From positions 1 through 64,000 of the forward strand of contig CAZFIM010000003.1 in the NCBI GenBank assembly GCA_964519615.1: 64,000 bases of DNA, written 5' to 3'. The position numbers and the translations under genes are program-made. This document shows, piece after piece, positions 7,887 through 16,240 of this stretch; the stretch's first letter is position 1, and each line of letters starts with the position of its first letter. Origin of the DNA: CAZFIM01 sp964519615 (GTDB lineage Bacteria > Chloroflexota > Dehalococcoidia > GIF9 > UBA5629). The notes under the pieces were generated by a model. That model saw only the letters and a list, made by a program, of their open reading frames with translations, made no database searches and was not told the origin of the DNA.

Positions 7887-9830
7887 ATGCAAAAAGCAAA
7901 AGTAGAGATGAAATTCGCCCTGAAAATAGCGCTGGCCCTAGTAGCTGCGCTCCTTTTTATAATTTCTCAGGCATCATGCAGCATCGTACCGTACCAAACC
8001 TCTCATACGGAATTTACCTCTCAATCACTTGAGGAATTAAAGAAGGGTGCGGTATATATCAATCTGGGCAAAACGATAACCGCCGGCAGCCCGGATGTAG
8101 TAATCGACGGCAGTAGAATAGCTATCGCCGCCGCGGGCACCTATCTGATCAGCGGCACACTCGATGACGGACAGCTCATCATCGATACAAAAGACTTAGA
8201 AGCGGTAAAGCTAATTCTCAACGGAGTAAATATAACATGCGCTGATAACGCTCCCATATACGTGGAAAATGCAGAGGAAGTTGAAATATATCTGGCGGAA
8301 GGCACGGAAAACATTATTACAGACGGCGATTCATATATACTTGGAGATACAACCTCAGATGACCCGAACGCGGCTATTTTCAGTAAAGATGATCTCATCA
8401 TAACGGGCAGCGGTTCGCTTACGGTAAATGCCAATTACAATAACGGTATCCACAGCAAAGATGACCTGAAGATTACGGGGGGAACAATCACCGTGAATGC
8501 AGCAAACGACGGCGTGAAAGGAAGGGACTCCATAACCATACGAGATGCCGCAATTACCATTAATACAGGCGGTGACGGAATGCAGTCCAATAACGATGAA
8601 GATGCGGAAAAAGGAACCGTCTTAATTGAAAGCGGCACTCTAACCATCATTGCCGCAGCGGACGGCATACAGGCGCAAACAGGTCTTGACGTGAGCGGCG
8701 GAGATATAACCATTTCCACCGGCGGCGGCAGCGCCCGCGCCGCAGATCATGCCGAGGCAAGGCAAATGCCTGTGAACGTCCGTCCAAACACAGGTACTGT
8801 ATGGAGTACGGATAGTATCACTTCAACGGCAAGTGCTAAAGGGTTGAAGGCGGGTAGTAGCATAACTATAACGGGCGGTACGCTCAATATCGATTCCTCT
8901 GACGATTCTTTCAATTCAAACAACAGTATAACCATTAGCGGGGGAGACATCACCCTCTCTTCAGGTGATGACGGGATACATGCGGATTCAGCGCTCACCG
9001 TCAATGCCGGATCCATAGAGATATTAGAAAGCTATGAAGGCATGGAGAGCAAGGTGATCACCATTAACGGCGGAGATATCCGCCTTACCTCAAGCGATGA
9101 CGGCATAAACGTCTCTGCAGGCGGCGGGGAGCAGATGCCCATGGGCGGAAGGCGTGGACAGAACGAATTTACAGCTTCCTCAGACAATTATCTGGCTATC
9201 AACGGCGGATATCTGTATATCGATGCTCAGGGAGACGGGCTCGACGTGAACGGCCCTATTACCATGACCGGGGGAACGGTCATCATAAACGGACCGACAA
9301 ATGACGGCAACGGTGCTGTGGATTATAGCGGCTCCTTCAAAATAACCGGAGGATTGCTCATAGCAGCAGGGAGTTCAGGGATGGCAATGGCACCGGGTCA
9401 AGCTTCAACGCAATATGCGCTCATGGTGAACTTAGAGCAGGCACAATCCGCGGGCTCGATAGTTCACATTGAAAACGAGGACGGCAAAGATATCCTCACT
9501 TTCGCACCAGCGAAAAACTATCAATCGGTGGTGCTCTGTTCACCTCAAATACAAAACGGAGAAACCTGTGTTGTTTATACCGGTGGAAGCTCAAGCGGAG
9601 ACAGCAGCTGCGGCCTCTATTCTGGCGGGACATATACTGCAGGAACTCAGATCGAAACTTTCACGGTTTCCGATATGGTGACAATCGTGGGATCAAACAA
9701 CAGTGTAATGGGCGGATTTACCAGTCGGCCTGGTGGAGGAGGGATGATGCCCGGCGTTCCCGGCGGTATGGCGCCAAAAGGAACAGACAGTATACCGGAC
9801 GGTATGCCCGGTGTACGACCGCAAAGATAG
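7887..9830 (+). CDS. Cthe_2159-like carbohydrate-binding beta-helix lipoprotein
   Basis: The likely start is ATG 7887 (TTG at 7872 and ATG at 7908 are alternatives), giving about 647 residues. A signal peptide ends at ISQASC, a plausible lipobox, so it is probably a surface lipoprotein. The body is a right-handed parallel beta-helix built from repeats such as SKDDLIITGSGSLTVNA, SKDDLKITGGTITVNAAND and NNSITISGGDITLSSGDDG. It matches the family named after Clostridium thermocellum Cthe_2159, which binds polygalacturonate and cellulose. Asp-rich turns (DDGIH, DDGIN, GDGLD) suggest calcium sites. The C-terminus is Gly/Met/Pro-rich. It likely binds acidic polysaccharide at the cell surface; whether it also cleaves is unknown. 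Confidence 0.88.
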   Translation: MQKAKVEMKFALKIALALVAALLFIISQASCSIVPYQTSHTEFTSQSLEELKKGAVYINLGKTITAGSPDVVIDGSRIAIAAAGTYLISGTLDDGQLIIDTKDLEAVKLILNGVNITCADNAPIYVENAEEVEIYLAEGTENIITDGDSYILGDTTSDDPNAAIFSKDDLIITGSGSLTVNANYNNGIHSKDDLKITGGTITVNAANDGVKGRDSITIRDAAITINTGGDGMQSNNDEDAEKGTVLIESGTLTIIAAADGIQAQTGLDVSGGDITISTGGGSARAADHAEARQMPVNVRPNTGTVWSTDSITSTASAKGLKAGSSITITGGTLNIDSSDDSFNSNNSITISGGDITLSSGDDGIHADSALTVNAGSIEILESYEGMESKVITINGGDIRLTSSDDGINVSAGGGEQMPMGGRRGQNEFTASSDNYLAINGGYLYIDAQGDGLDVNGPITMTGGTVIINGPTNDGNGAVDYSGSFKITGGLLIAAGSSGMAMAPGQASTQYALMVNLEQAQSAGSIVHIENEDGKDILTFAPAKNYQSVVLCSPQIQNGETCVVYTGGSSSGDSSCGLYSGGTYTAGTQIETFTVSDMVTIVGSNNSVMGGFTSRPGGGGMMPGVPGGMAPKGTDSIPDGMPGVRPQR

Positions 9831-9858
9831 TCATTTCCAGCGAATTCTTCTCTCTTGC

Positions 9859-10137
9859 TCAGTTCTTTTGTATTAGCAGCTTAAGGCCGTCAGGCGTATC
9901 ATCCATATCAAGCGTTACCCTGTCCACCCGTGATGCCATATCACGCGACACAAGTAATACCTTAAAACCTCCATATTCTATTACCTGATCGCCGTCCTCC
10001 TCCCTTCCCAACGCCAGACCCAACCCCTGCTGTCTGCCCGGATTTACCACCAGCCGCACCCCCAGTTCACGGTTGCTGCTGTGTGCTGTGAGCACCTCTT
10101 TGAGCAGTCCCTTTGCATTCTCAGTCACCGTTACCAT
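9859..10137 (-). CDS. HesB/IscA-like protein lacking all cysteines
   Basis: This is a 92-residue protein. ATG 10137 is preceded by AAGGAG at 8 nt; a TTG at 10143 is also in frame. The fold signature is that of A-type Fe-S carriers: VTENAKGLLKEVL, then GVRLVVNPGR, VIEYGGFKVLLVS and a C-terminal LDMDDTPDGLKL. The three cysteines that bind Fe-S in IscA/SufA are all absent, and there is no Cys anywhere. It therefore cannot carry a cluster in the usual way and may be a structural or regulatory relative (the HesB-like family also occurs as Cys-less members). It stands alone between two plus-strand genes. Confidence 0.78.
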   Translation of the reverse strand: MVTVTENAKGLLKEVLTAHSSNRELGVRLVVNPGRQQGLGLALGREEDGDQVIEYGGFKVLLVSRDMASRVDRVTLDMDDTPDGLKLLIQKN

Positions 10138-10143
10138 GTCCAA

Positions 10144-10504
10144 TTCTCCTTACCCACTATATAAAACAGTTGCCCGCTTGCAGCTCATCATGGGGGATAT
10201 TTTTGGATAACCAGGGATCTTAAGCACCACCCGGCACTGTCATACCTGACGGGAGCAGCCAGATCAGCGAACAGAAGCACACATTACAGACAGTTATCCA
10301 TGTTCCATAAAGGAAAACGTAAGATGACAGCAGTTTGTTTATGCTTTTTTGCTGACTCAATAACTGGTTTTATGGCGGTTTCTGACAACGATGTTAACTG
10401 AAAGATATTGCCGTTCTGCGCTATTGACGAAAACACGTATTTTTGCTTATATGTAAGTATAGGCTATAGTTGTACCAGATACACCGGACTGTGCGGAGGG
10501 GGAG
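10144..10504. other. Intergenic region before the zinc-ribbon gene (361 bp)
   Basis: The only regulatory signal I can point to is TTGACG (10424-10429), 18 bp, TATATG (10448-10453) on the plus strand, which could drive the zinc-ribbon gene. No gene or RNA was recognised in the rest. A reading frame at 10408-10704 overlaps the zinc-ribbon gene in another frame and is not credible. Confidence 0.4.
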
Positions 10505-10822
10505 ATGCCGCAAGTAACTGGATATGTTATATGCCCTGTCTGCCACAGGCAGAAGAGCGCGGAGCGGGCGCTGTGCAGCAACTGCGGCACAAAATCATGT
10601 GCCAATGGACACCTTATCAGTCAGGACTCCAACATCTGTCATCAGTGCGGCTGGCAGGAGCCGCCGCAAAAGCCTTTGATTTCCCCACTCCCCGACAGCG
10701 CTGATGAAAATCTACCTGTGCCTTGGGATAGAAATGTATTTGTTATATGTCCCCGATGCAAAACCAGGATAGAGAATCAAAACGGCCGCTGTCCTTATTG
10801 CGGATTTCTGGGCCTGATGTAA
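10505..10822 (+). CDS. Multi zinc-ribbon protein
   Basis: A 105-residue cytosolic protein packed with Cys pairs: CPVCH and CSNCG (residues 10-28), a CANGH plus CHQCG pair (residues 32-49), then CPRCKT and CPYCG (residues 83-100). These would form three zinc knuckles or two and a half ribbons. GGAGGGGGAG runs into the ATG. Double zinc-ribbon proteins of this kind often bind nucleic acid or another protein; no more specific call is possible. A Pro-rich linker (residues 51-72) separates the two halves. Confidence 0.8.
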   Translation: MPQVTGYVICPVCHRQKSAERALCSNCGTKSCANGHLISQDSNICHQCGWQEPPQKPLISPLPDSADENLPVPWDRNVFVICPRCKTRIENQNGRCPYCGFLGLM

Positions 10823-10920
10823 AGCATTATTCCGCTGTACAGGCCATAGAGCAGGCTTTAATCGCCGCCTTGCTCTACTTGATATTTGCCATTATCGGCC
10901 AAATAGACAGCCGCCGTAAT

Positions 10921-11976
10921 TTACCTTTTCAGAGCTTCCAGGCTGGCACGTACGGAAGCATCGCGCTCCAGCGTTAACCTGGTAGCTCTCTCACCCGCCT
11001 CTATTGCCTCCGCAGCGCGGTGATACTCCCAGTAGCCTATTGTTTTCTCCAGCGGAGTTATTGAGATATCTGCATCAGCTAGATTTTCCATGGCGGTGCG
11101 ATGTTCAATTATAGAGAGCGACTGGGTAAGTACCTCGAATATAGCCGGATCACCCACATGAACCAGCTTGGGTTTTATGGAGAAAATGGCAGATGGTCTT
11201 CTGGCGATAAGCTTTCTCAGTTTGGGCTGCCCGTAAAGCATGAAATCACGGATACCCTTATCAATATTATTTATGCGTGTCTCATGAAATTGGACATGAG
11301 TACCGGGAATGATAGGCTTCTCCATCTCATCGTCTGAAGTATCATCGCCGTCTTTATGGCCGTCCTTACCGCTGGCGCTGCTGATGGCAACCGGCATCAC
11401 ACCTAGCGTAGGATCCGGTATAACATTAACACCTATGACAAAGTCTGCACCCATGTCACGGCATACGCTCACCGGAACAACATTAACCAGACCTCCGTCC
11501 ACCAGGTAACGGCCTTCATGCTGCACCGGCGTAAAAATGCCGGGAATCGAAATGCTGGCCCTGATAGCTTTTATCAGTGAACCTTCTTGGAAGACTATCT
11601 GTTCTCCCGTATAAAGGTCTGCCGCCACAGCTGCATAGCTATATCTCAGCCGGGAAAAATCGGCATCTCCCATAATGGACTTAAGCAGCGAAACGATCCT
11701 CCTGCCCTGCATGAGACCGCTCTTCGGTAGAGCCAGTATATCAGTCAGGCGCATCACCTGTTTCCAATCGATGCCGCAGGCTATTTTTATCAATTCTTTT
11801 GTATCAAGCCCGCTGGCATACATTGCGCCTATAATCGAGCCCATACTGGTCCCGGCGATGATATCAGGCCTGATTCCAAACTCTTCCAGGACTTGCAAAA
11901 CGCCGATATGGAACATTCCCCTCGCAGCACCTCCACCCAACGCATAACCGATCTTCTTACCTTGCTGACCTGCCAT
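10921..11976 (-). CDS. Patatin-like phospholipase (RssA/NTE type)
   Basis: The 351-residue lipid acyl hydrolase has the patatin Ser-Asp dyad: oxyanion loop GGGAARG (14-20), nucleophile elbow GTSMG (Ser44) and DGG (Asp160). No signal peptide or membrane segment is visible, so it probably acts on the inner face of the membrane. Residues 175-220 include a polar insert (GKDGHKDGDDTSDDEMEK), and the C-terminus is helical. It lies 15 bp after the QueG-like Fe-S gene and is probably co-transcribed with it; no biochemical link is evident. AAAGG precedes the ATG. Confidence 0.92.
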   Translation of the reverse strand: MAGQQGKKIGYALGGGAARGMFHIGVLQVLEEFGIRPDIIAGTSMGSIIGAMYASGLDTKELIKIACGIDWKQVMRLTDILALPKSGLMQGRRIVSLLKSIMGDADFSRLRYSYAAVAADLYTGEQIVFQEGSLIKAIRASISIPGIFTPVQHEGRYLVDGGLVNVVPVSVCRDMGADFVIGVNVIPDPTLGVMPVAISSASGKDGHKDGDDTSDDEMEKPIIPGTHVQFHETRINNIDKGIRDFMLYGQPKLRKLIARRPSAIFSIKPKLVHVGDPAIFEVLTQSLSIIEHRTAMENLADADISITPLEKTIGYWEYHRAAEAIEAGERATRLTLERDASVRASLEALKR

Positions 11977-11991
11977 ATTATTGCCTTTCTA

Positions 11992-12906
11992 TTATGACTT
12001 TTTATTCTTCATTTTCCCAACCGGATTCTTAAACTCGCAAGGGACCCGGGTTTGACAAAGTCCGCAGCCGGTCACTGTTTTCTCATCGTCATAGCCGCCC
12101 TTCATTTTCATGGGCGCATATCCAATGCTCTGCAGATACTTTTCGCACTTATTCTTATCGTGCCCCGCCTCTGTGATCGCCCCGGCCGGACAGCGCTCTA
12201 TACAGACACGGCATTGTACACCCGCGTAGAAAAGGCAGTTTGAATACGGGCCGGCGGCTGTTCTGGGGGTGGGCGGCAATACAAGACTTGTAACCACGCT
12301 GCCGCAGCGGATGGCAACCCCCCGTTCCGTTATCAGGCCATCTGAGAGGCTGAACGTGCCCAGCCCAGCAGCATAGGCTATATGCCGCTCAGACCAGTTT
12401 GAGTAAGGCCCTTTCTCATTACCCAACACCTTAAAATACGATTCAATGAAAGGAGCCGTAGCCATATATCCCATTCCTTTAAGCAATTCAACTACATGAG
12501 CCCGCAGCTTCTCATTGAATTTCTCGCCGTACCAGCGGGTATGAGACCAGAGCCGCCCGGGAAGGCGTGTCTGATCGTAGTTGGATTTACGCGCACCTTC
12601 CGCCGTCGGCAGTATCCAGCTTATAACCGATATGCGCGCCGGTATGTCACGCGGGTCTTTATTATATGCACGCGCCAGTGCTTCCTGCGGAGTAAGATGC
12701 TCGGGTGAAATTATTGTTTTATACTCAGTGAAAAGAGGATCCTGCCCGCTGGCAAAACCCACAATCGGTTCATCCCAGATAACGTAGTTATCCAGCTGTT
12801 TCAGCCGATTGTAGGGACTGGTGAGCGTAAACTTTTTTATGACACTCTCAATTAATTCCGCTGGAGCTGCCATTATCGCATCTACAGGCTTATCACGATA
12901 TTCCAT
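11992..12906 (-). CDS. QueG-like double 4Fe-4S reductase-type protein
   Basis: The 304-residue protein resembles the epoxyqueuosine reductase / reductive-dehalogenase superfamily. A cofactor-binding region comes first (RISVISWILP near residue 91, SERHIAYAAGLGTFSLSDGL near 172-191). A ferredoxin-like part follows with Cys224, 232, 235, 239 (CRVCIERCP), Cys254 and Cys281, 284, 290. Two 4Fe-4S clusters are plausible. It lacks a Tat signal, so it is not a respiratory dehalogenase, and QueG itself differs enough that tRNA modification should not be assumed. The first gene of a pair with the patatin gene. Confidence 0.75.
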   Translation of the reverse strand: MEYRDKPVDAIMAAPAELIESVIKKFTLTSPYNRLKQLDNYVIWDEPIVGFASGQDPLFTEYKTIISPEHLTPQEALARAYNKDPRDIPARISVISWILPTAEGARKSNYDQTRLPGRLWSHTRWYGEKFNEKLRAHVVELLKGMGYMATAPFIESYFKVLGNEKGPYSNWSERHIAYAAGLGTFSLSDGLITERGVAIRCGSVVTSLVLPPTPRTAAGPYSNCLFYAGVQCRVCIERCPAGAITEAGHDKNKCEKYLQSIGYAPMKMKGGYDDEKTVTGCGLCQTRVPCEFKNPVGKMKNKKS

Positions 12907-12976
12907 TTATCACACCCCATGTTCTACATGAATAACAATACTATCTTATATGATAGTACAAATAGTCAATACAGGT

Positions 12977-12996
12977 AAAAAATCCCTTTACAAGGG
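12977..12996 (-). terminator. Rho-independent terminator of the SGNH gene
   Basis: On the minus strand, CCCTTGTAAAGGG forms a 5-bp stem with a GTA loop and is followed by ATTTTTT. It lies about 50 nt past the SGNH hydrolase stop and before the QueG-like gene. Confidence 0.6.
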
Positions 12997-13047
12997 TACT
13001 TTCTCGCATTACGGCATTTTTAACTTACGCCTCATAAATAATAATAC

Positions 13048-13767
13048 TTATACTGCTTTGCGCAGGAAAAACTCTACTTTATCTGCGATGAGAGCTGCGC
13101 CCTGACTATTCAAGTGTATACCATCTGTCAGCAGCAGGAAACCGTTTTTCAGTGATATTTCATCATAACTTTGCCTGAGCAGAGCATGACGTAAAAGCAA
13201 CTTCAATGTAAGCAGCTCCCCCGGTTGAAACGATTTGCCGCCCGTTCCGCAGTGTGCTAACAGATATTCTCTATGGGCTTCAAAGACAGGTATATATGTT
13301 ATCTTCTCACTGGATGCCATTTCTTGCAGCAGCAAGCTGTATTCCCCAACGCGTTCGTTGACAGGGGATGACAGGTCTTCACCGATAACAGGTAGTGAAC
13401 ATACAGCTATTCTGGCCGGAGTTGTTTTCTTAATATGGCTGATAATCCCTGTCATATTTTCGTAATACCATTCTATCGATGGCTTACGGGGGAGTCTCCT
13501 TCTTAAGTGAGATATGGACATTCTTGCTATATCAGGATAAAGCTCAGCAGTAATGTCATTTGTACCTACCAGTATAAGCGCGCAGTCAGGCATAACGGTC
13601 ATTTCTCTATCCATCCGGGCCAATACATCAAAAGCAAGGCTGCCGCCCACGCCGGAGTTAATGAAATGAAAACCGTCTTTGGCCATACGCTGTTTAAGGA
13701 TTTGCACAAAACCAGCGCCGAACATCCCCTTTACTATACTGGCACCGAGACATAGAGTCTTATACAT
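13048..13767 (-). CDS. SGNH/GDSL-family hydrolase
   Basis: The 239-residue esterase-type protein shows all four SGNH blocks: Ser10 in LGASIVKG (block I), Gly in NSGVGG (37-42, block II), Asn in GTND (68-71, block III) and Asp215/His218 in DGIHLN (block V). There is no signal peptide, so it is probably cytosolic. AGGAGAATATAC leads to the ATG. The substrate (lysophospholipid, acetyl ester or similar) cannot be told. It is followed by its own terminator. Confidence 0.88.
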   Translation of the reverse strand: MYKTLCLGASIVKGMFGAGFVQILKQRMAKDGFHFINSGVGGSLAFDVLARMDREMTVMPDCALILVGTNDITAELYPDIARMSISHLRRRLPRKPSIEWYYENMTGIISHIKKTTPARIAVCSLPVIGEDLSSPVNERVGEYSLLLQEMASSEKITYIPVFEAHREYLLAHCGTGGKSFQPGELLTLKLLLRHALLRQSYDEISLKNGFLLLTDGIHLNSQGAALIADKVEFFLRKAV

Positions 13768-13845
13768 GTATATTCTCCTGAGATAACGTTACCCCCGGTC
13801 GTTGGGTTATTTCAACTTCAAGGCACGGCATATTTAATCCCTACG

Positions 13846-14772
13846 TTAATCCGCTTTTGTATCCCTATTCAAAGGGCAGGCCGTGCAAACGGCATCTGTG
13901 GTGCAGGTCCCGCATTCAAGCTGCAGAGTAGTGTGACGGATGCCGAATTTCTTCTCCAGCAGCGCCTTCTCAGCTTTGAGAATATCTCCGCTTTCGCTTA
14001 CTTTTTGATCCCTTATACGCAAATGCGCGCTGAGGGCATAGAGTCCGGAAGTGATGGCCCATATGTGCAGGTCGTGGACCTGCTCGACACCATCCACATC
14101 CTCCATCACCCCTACCACACGCTCAGGATCGATATGGCCGGGTACCGCCTCCATCAGAATATCAACAGCCTCCTTTACCAACTTCACCGCACCCCACAGT
14201 ATGATGCCGCTGATTAGAACAGCTATAAGAGGGTCAGCGCTCTGCCAGCCCGTAAAAAGTATTACCAGAGCGGCGATGATAACACCTACCGAGGAGAGCG
14301 TATCTCCTAGTATATGCCAGAGGGCAGCCCTGATATTCAGATTGCTGCCGCTGATGCCGCGCAAAAGAACAATGCCAAGAATATTAGCAGCAAGTCCAAC
14401 TACAGCTACTGTCAGCATAACCTGCACATTTATATCAGGGGGATTGTAAAAACGTCGGTATGCCTCATATAAAATATAGAGGGCTACCAGAACCAGCAAG
14501 GTACCGTTGGCAAGCGCTGCCATTATCTCTACACGATAGTAACCGAATGTCTTGCGCAAATCTGCCGGACGCCCGGCAATAGTTAATGCAAAAAAACTCA
14601 AACTCAGCGCCAGGGCATCGACAAGCATATGGCCGGCATCTCCCAGCAGCGCAAGACTTCCGCTCAGGATTCCACCTGCCACTTCAATTGCCAGTATCAT
14701 CAGGACAACCGCAAGAGCTCCCGTCAAACGCTTTCTTCCGGTACCTGCTTGATGATAGTTATGCTTGCTCAC
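13846..14772 (-). CDS. Cation diffusion facilitator (zinc-type efflux)
   Basis: This 308-residue CDF exporter starts at GTG (GAGAAG 5 nt upstream). It has six transmembrane helices with the metal-site pairs D45-H48-D52 in GDAGHMLVD (TM2) and H153-D157 in HILGD (TM5), the His/Asp pattern of Zn2+-selective CDFs. A cytosolic dimer domain follows (VEQVHDLHIWAITSG near 230). Unusually, the C-terminus ends in a Cys cluster (CGTCTTDAVCTACP), which could bind thiophilic metal and adjust specificity. Function: expels divalent metal in exchange for protons. Confidence 0.92.
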   Translation of the reverse strand: MSKHNYHQAGTGRKRLTGALAVVLMILAIEVAGGILSGSLALLGDAGHMLVDALALSLSFFALTIAGRPADLRKTFGYYRVEIMAALANGTLLVLVALYILYEAYRRFYNPPDINVQVMLTVAVVGLAANILGIVLLRGISGSNLNIRAALWHILGDTLSSVGVIIAALVILFTGWQSADPLIAVLISGIILWGAVKLVKEAVDILMEAVPGHIDPERVVGVMEDVDGVEQVHDLHIWAITSGLYALSAHLRIRDQKVSESGDILKAEKALLEKKFGIRHTTLQLECGTCTTDAVCTACPLNRDTKAD

Positions 14773-14914
14773 AAAGCTTCTCTATTATGCAAATGAAAAC
14801 CGGTAGTATAAATCAAATAATACATCATTATCCGGTATTTTCAATACGACAAGTCACTATAGAGCGGCTAACATAGAACGTTAAAATCTGAGACTGCTAT
14901 GCTAATAAATAGAT

Positions 14915-14943
14915 TTGACCATATGCCAATAATTTCATAAAAT
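14915..14943 (+). promoter_or_regulatory. Promoter of the ABC-transport operon
   Basis: TTGACC (14915-14920), 17-bp spacer, TAAAAT (14938-14943). Both boxes match consensus at 5 of 6 positions. Transcription would begin near 14950, exactly where the structured leader starts. Confidence 0.65.
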
Positions 14944-14949
14944 GTAAGC

Positions 14950-15066
14950 GGTATTCTCTGAGCTGGCTCGCCTAAAGGGATACCTACGGTGAGCAGCCGG
15001 TATCCGCCGCGGATGACGGATCGACGGTATTGCTGGAAACAGCATTACCCCCCCCAATGGGAAGGA
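14950..15066 (+). ncRNA. Structured leader RNA, candidate molybdenum/tungsten-cofactor-type riboswitch
   Basis: Visible helices: GCTCGCC (14966-14972) pairs with GGTGAGC (14988-14994, one G-U); ATCCG (15002-15006) with CGGAT (15017-15021); and GGTATTGCTG (15026-15035) with CAGCATTACC (15040-15049, one mismatch) under a GAAA tetraloop. A C-run (15048-15055) and GGG lie just before the AAGGAG Shine-Dalgarno at 15062-15067. The element begins at the predicted start of transcription. From memory, the CTGAGC opening, the AAAGG junction and the GNRA-capped final helix resemble the Moco riboswitch; I cannot run the Rfam model. The downstream genes (molybdate-type ATPase, metal-chelation protein) agree. 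A different metabolite class is possible. Confidence 0.5.
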
Positions 15067-15072
15067 GAAGAA

Positions 15073-15204
15073 ATGATTAAATATAGCTATTTCGGTAATC
15101 AGTTGCGGTTCCTTTTGGACCGCCAGTTCCCATATAACTACAGTTTTCTGCACACTACTTTAAAATGTCCGCATGCCCCTCCGCTCATAGACTTTCCACA
15201 ATGA
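15073..15204 (+). CDS. Small ORF (43 aa) directly under the structured leader
   Basis: The ATG at 15073 has a strong AAGGAG five bases upstream, better than that of the ABC gene that follows. The peptide begins MIKYSYFGNQLRFLLDRQ and ends PPLIDFPQ, with one Cys and no membrane segment. It resembles nothing I know. It stops 32 bp before the ABC binding-protein start, so it could be a leader peptide coupling riboswitch control to translation, or a chance frame whose ribosome site is really part of the RNA switch. Confidence 0.4.
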   Translation: MIKYSYFGNQLRFLLDRQFPYNYSFLHTTLKCPHAPPLIDFPQ

Positions 15205-15235
15205 TGAATATTTAAAGATTATGCGGAGAAGATAT

Positions 15236-16240
15236 ATGAGGTTCAAATTAGTAACGATTATTGCTGTATGCTTTTTATTATTAAGCACTATTTGGGGCTG
15301 TAAAACAAATGATACTAAACCTATCGGCATTGCCGTGGAATATAATGACCACGCCGCATGCGCTTATATCGCCGAGCAAAAAGGCTGGTATGAAGATGCG
15401 GGGCTTAAGGTGAGCACCATTGAAAGCTATGTAACGGGCATGGCATTAGGGGCAGCATTAAACAGGGGAGATATTGAGGCAGCATACATTTGTCTGGTCC
15501 CTGCCATCAATACTTATTCCAATGCGGGAGTGCCCATAAAAATCGTTTCAGGCACCCATCATTATGGCTATGGACTCGTTGTCAATCCCGAGATAGTAGA
15601 GACTGTAGCCGACCTTGAAAAACCTGGCGTGCGCATTGGTTGTCTGCAGGAAGGCGGCTCCGTCGATGTATTACTCCATAAGATAATACAGAATAATAAT
15701 CTCAATAAAAACATGGTTATAAAAAATATACAGCGCATGAATCCTGCGAAACAGATATTAGCTATAAGCATGGGAAAATTGGATGCGGCCTTTTTACCTG
15801 AACACTGGGCATCGCTTGCTGAGGAATACGGTTTCACCATGCTGATAGAAAGCAAGGACATCTGGTCTGGTATGCAGGGTAGTGTACTGGTAGTGAAAGA
15901 GGATTTGCTCTATAACCACCCTCAAATAGTAGAAAAGCTGGTCAACGTAACTCAACAGGGCATAGATTGGATCAATGGGAACAAAGAAGCTTCGGCTGAA
16001 ATGCTTGCCTCAGCCCTGGGACTGAAAGATGGGGAAGGGATGCCATCAGACTTGCCTGATTCCAGCGCACAGATAGAAATCACCCCTGAAGCACTGATGA
16101 GTTCAATGAACAGGCTCACCTACACAACAAGTATTAACCCGCATACAATACAGGAGACCATCGATTTCATGTCGGAACTTGGCTATATTAAACAAAGCTT
16201 TGCTGCCGAAGAATTATTGGACCTGCGCTTTATAAAATGA
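15236..16240 (+). CDS. ABC transporter substrate-binding lipoprotein (NMT1/SsuA type)
   Basis: I choose ATG 15236 (GGAGAAG 5 nt upstream) rather than ATG 15221, giving 334 residues. A signal peptide ends STIWGC, a lipobox, so the protein is membrane-tethered outside the cell. The mature part has the NMT1/TauA two-lobe fold: IGIAVEYNDHAACAYIAEQKGWYEDAGL, and later YVTGMALGAALNRGDIEAAYI. The ligand is unknown; the family covers taurine, sulfonates, nitrate and thiamine precursors, and divergent members take other anions. It overlaps the permease gene by 4 bp (ATGA). Confidence 0.88.
   Translation: MRFKLVTIIAVCFLLLSTIWGCKTNDTKPIGIAVEYNDHAACAYIAEQKGWYEDAGLKVSTIESYVTGMALGAALNRGDIEAAYICLVPAINTYSNAGVPIKIVSGTHHYGYGLVVNPEIVETVADLEKPGVRIGCLQEGGSVDVLLHKIIQNNNLNKNMVIKNIQRMNPAKQILAISMGKLDAAFLPEHWASLAEEYGFTMLIESKDIWSGMQGSVLVVKEDLLYNHPQIVEKLVNVTQQGIDWINGNKEASAEMLASALGLKDGEGMPSDLPDSSAQIEITPEALMSSMNRLTYTTSINPHTIQETIDFMSELGYIKQSFAAEELLDLRFIK

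Noticed and set aside
10408..10704. Plus-strand frame overlapping the zinc-ribbon gene
   Set aside because: Other frame of a Cys-pair-rich gene that has a strong ribosome site at its own ATG.
11992..12906. Respiratory reductive dehalogenase
   Set aside because: The protein is QueG-like in the Fe-S part but has no Tat signal and no RdhB-type anchor gene beside it.
14950..15066. TPP, cobalamin or fluoride riboswitch for the ABC leader
   Set aside because: The conserved cores I know (CTGAGA...CTGATC for TPP, the B12 box, the fluoride pseudoknot) are absent; the Moco-like layout fits better.
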